A stretch of DNA of 6,188 nucleotides, taken from assembly GCA_019683665.1 (NCBI GenBank), contig JADGIB010000222.1, positions 1 to 6,188 of the forward strand, given 5' to 3'. The position numbers and the translations under genes are program-made. The stretch comes from Solirubrobacteraceae bacterium. GTDB taxonomy: Bacteria > Actinomycetota > Thermoleophilia > Solirubrobacterales > Solirubrobacteraceae. The notes under the pieces were generated by a model, which had not been told where the DNA came from, made no database searches, and saw only the letters and a program-made list of their open reading frames with translations. Every line of letters starts with the position of its first letter. Within the stretch, counting starts at the first letter, position 1. Positions 6,163-6,188 of the stretch are shown piece by piece.

Positions 6163-6188
6163 GCCGCCGGTGCGCGAGGATGCGGGCA

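Noticed and set aside
6113..6188. Possible C-terminus of a convergent minus-strand gene entering from the right
   Set aside because: One minus-strand frame is open from the window edge to a TGA at 6115-6113, but about 24 Arg/Pro/Ala-rich residues overlapping the permease end are too few to support a gene.
1..6188. CRISPR arrays, tRNA or rRNA genes, riboswitches
   Set aside because: No regularly spaced direct repeats, no tRNA-like clover-leaf blocks and no long non-coding leader were seen; nearly all of the window is coding.

Overview
This is a very GC-rich window (mostly G/C at third codon positions, several GTG starts, GTGA and TGATG gene overlaps). With the actinobacterial look of the proteins, it suggests a high-GC actinobacterium, possibly of the Thermoleophilia/Solirubrobacterales type. 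That placement is an impression from codon use and protein style, not a phylogenetic result.

Left part (1-1210, minus strand): an ECF-type RNA polymerase sigma factor gene (230-1210) is followed, with a GTGA overlap, by a gene cut off at the window edge (1-233). By position the second gene could encode the sigma factor's regulator. The sigma factor has an unusual C-terminal third. After ordinary sigma-2 and sigma-4 regions, the protein continues without a break into about 120 residues that align, block by block, with the DDE catalytic domain of IS630-family transposases. Two of the three catalytic acids are gone and the central part is shortened. It looks like a sigma factor fused to a dead, possibly domesticated, transposase domain.

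Middle (1211-1307): a 97-bp divergent intergenic region. It holds the sigma gene's ribosome binding site, a weak candidate promoter for that gene, one arm of a perfect 11-bp inverted repeat (the other arm is inside the sigma gene), and the ribosome binding site of the first transporter gene.

Right part (1308-6120, plus strand): a four-gene operon encoding a complete carbohydrate ABC importer: ATPase (MalK/UgpC/MsiK type), substrate-binding lipoprotein, and two MalF/MalG-type permeases. The genes overlap or lie within 6 bp of each other, so they are very likely co-transcribed and translationally coupled. The lipoprotein captures the sugar outside the cell, the two permeases form the channel, and the ATPase dimer drives transport by docking on their EAA loops. 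The arrangement resembles alpha-glucoside/maltose-type importers (AglEFGK-like), but the substrate cannot be read from the sequence. The first permease carries an extra segment of about 134 residues between its third and fourth membrane helices, which includes an SdrD-B-like beta-sandwich facing the outside. The last 68 bp (6121-6188) hold only a GC-rich dyad.
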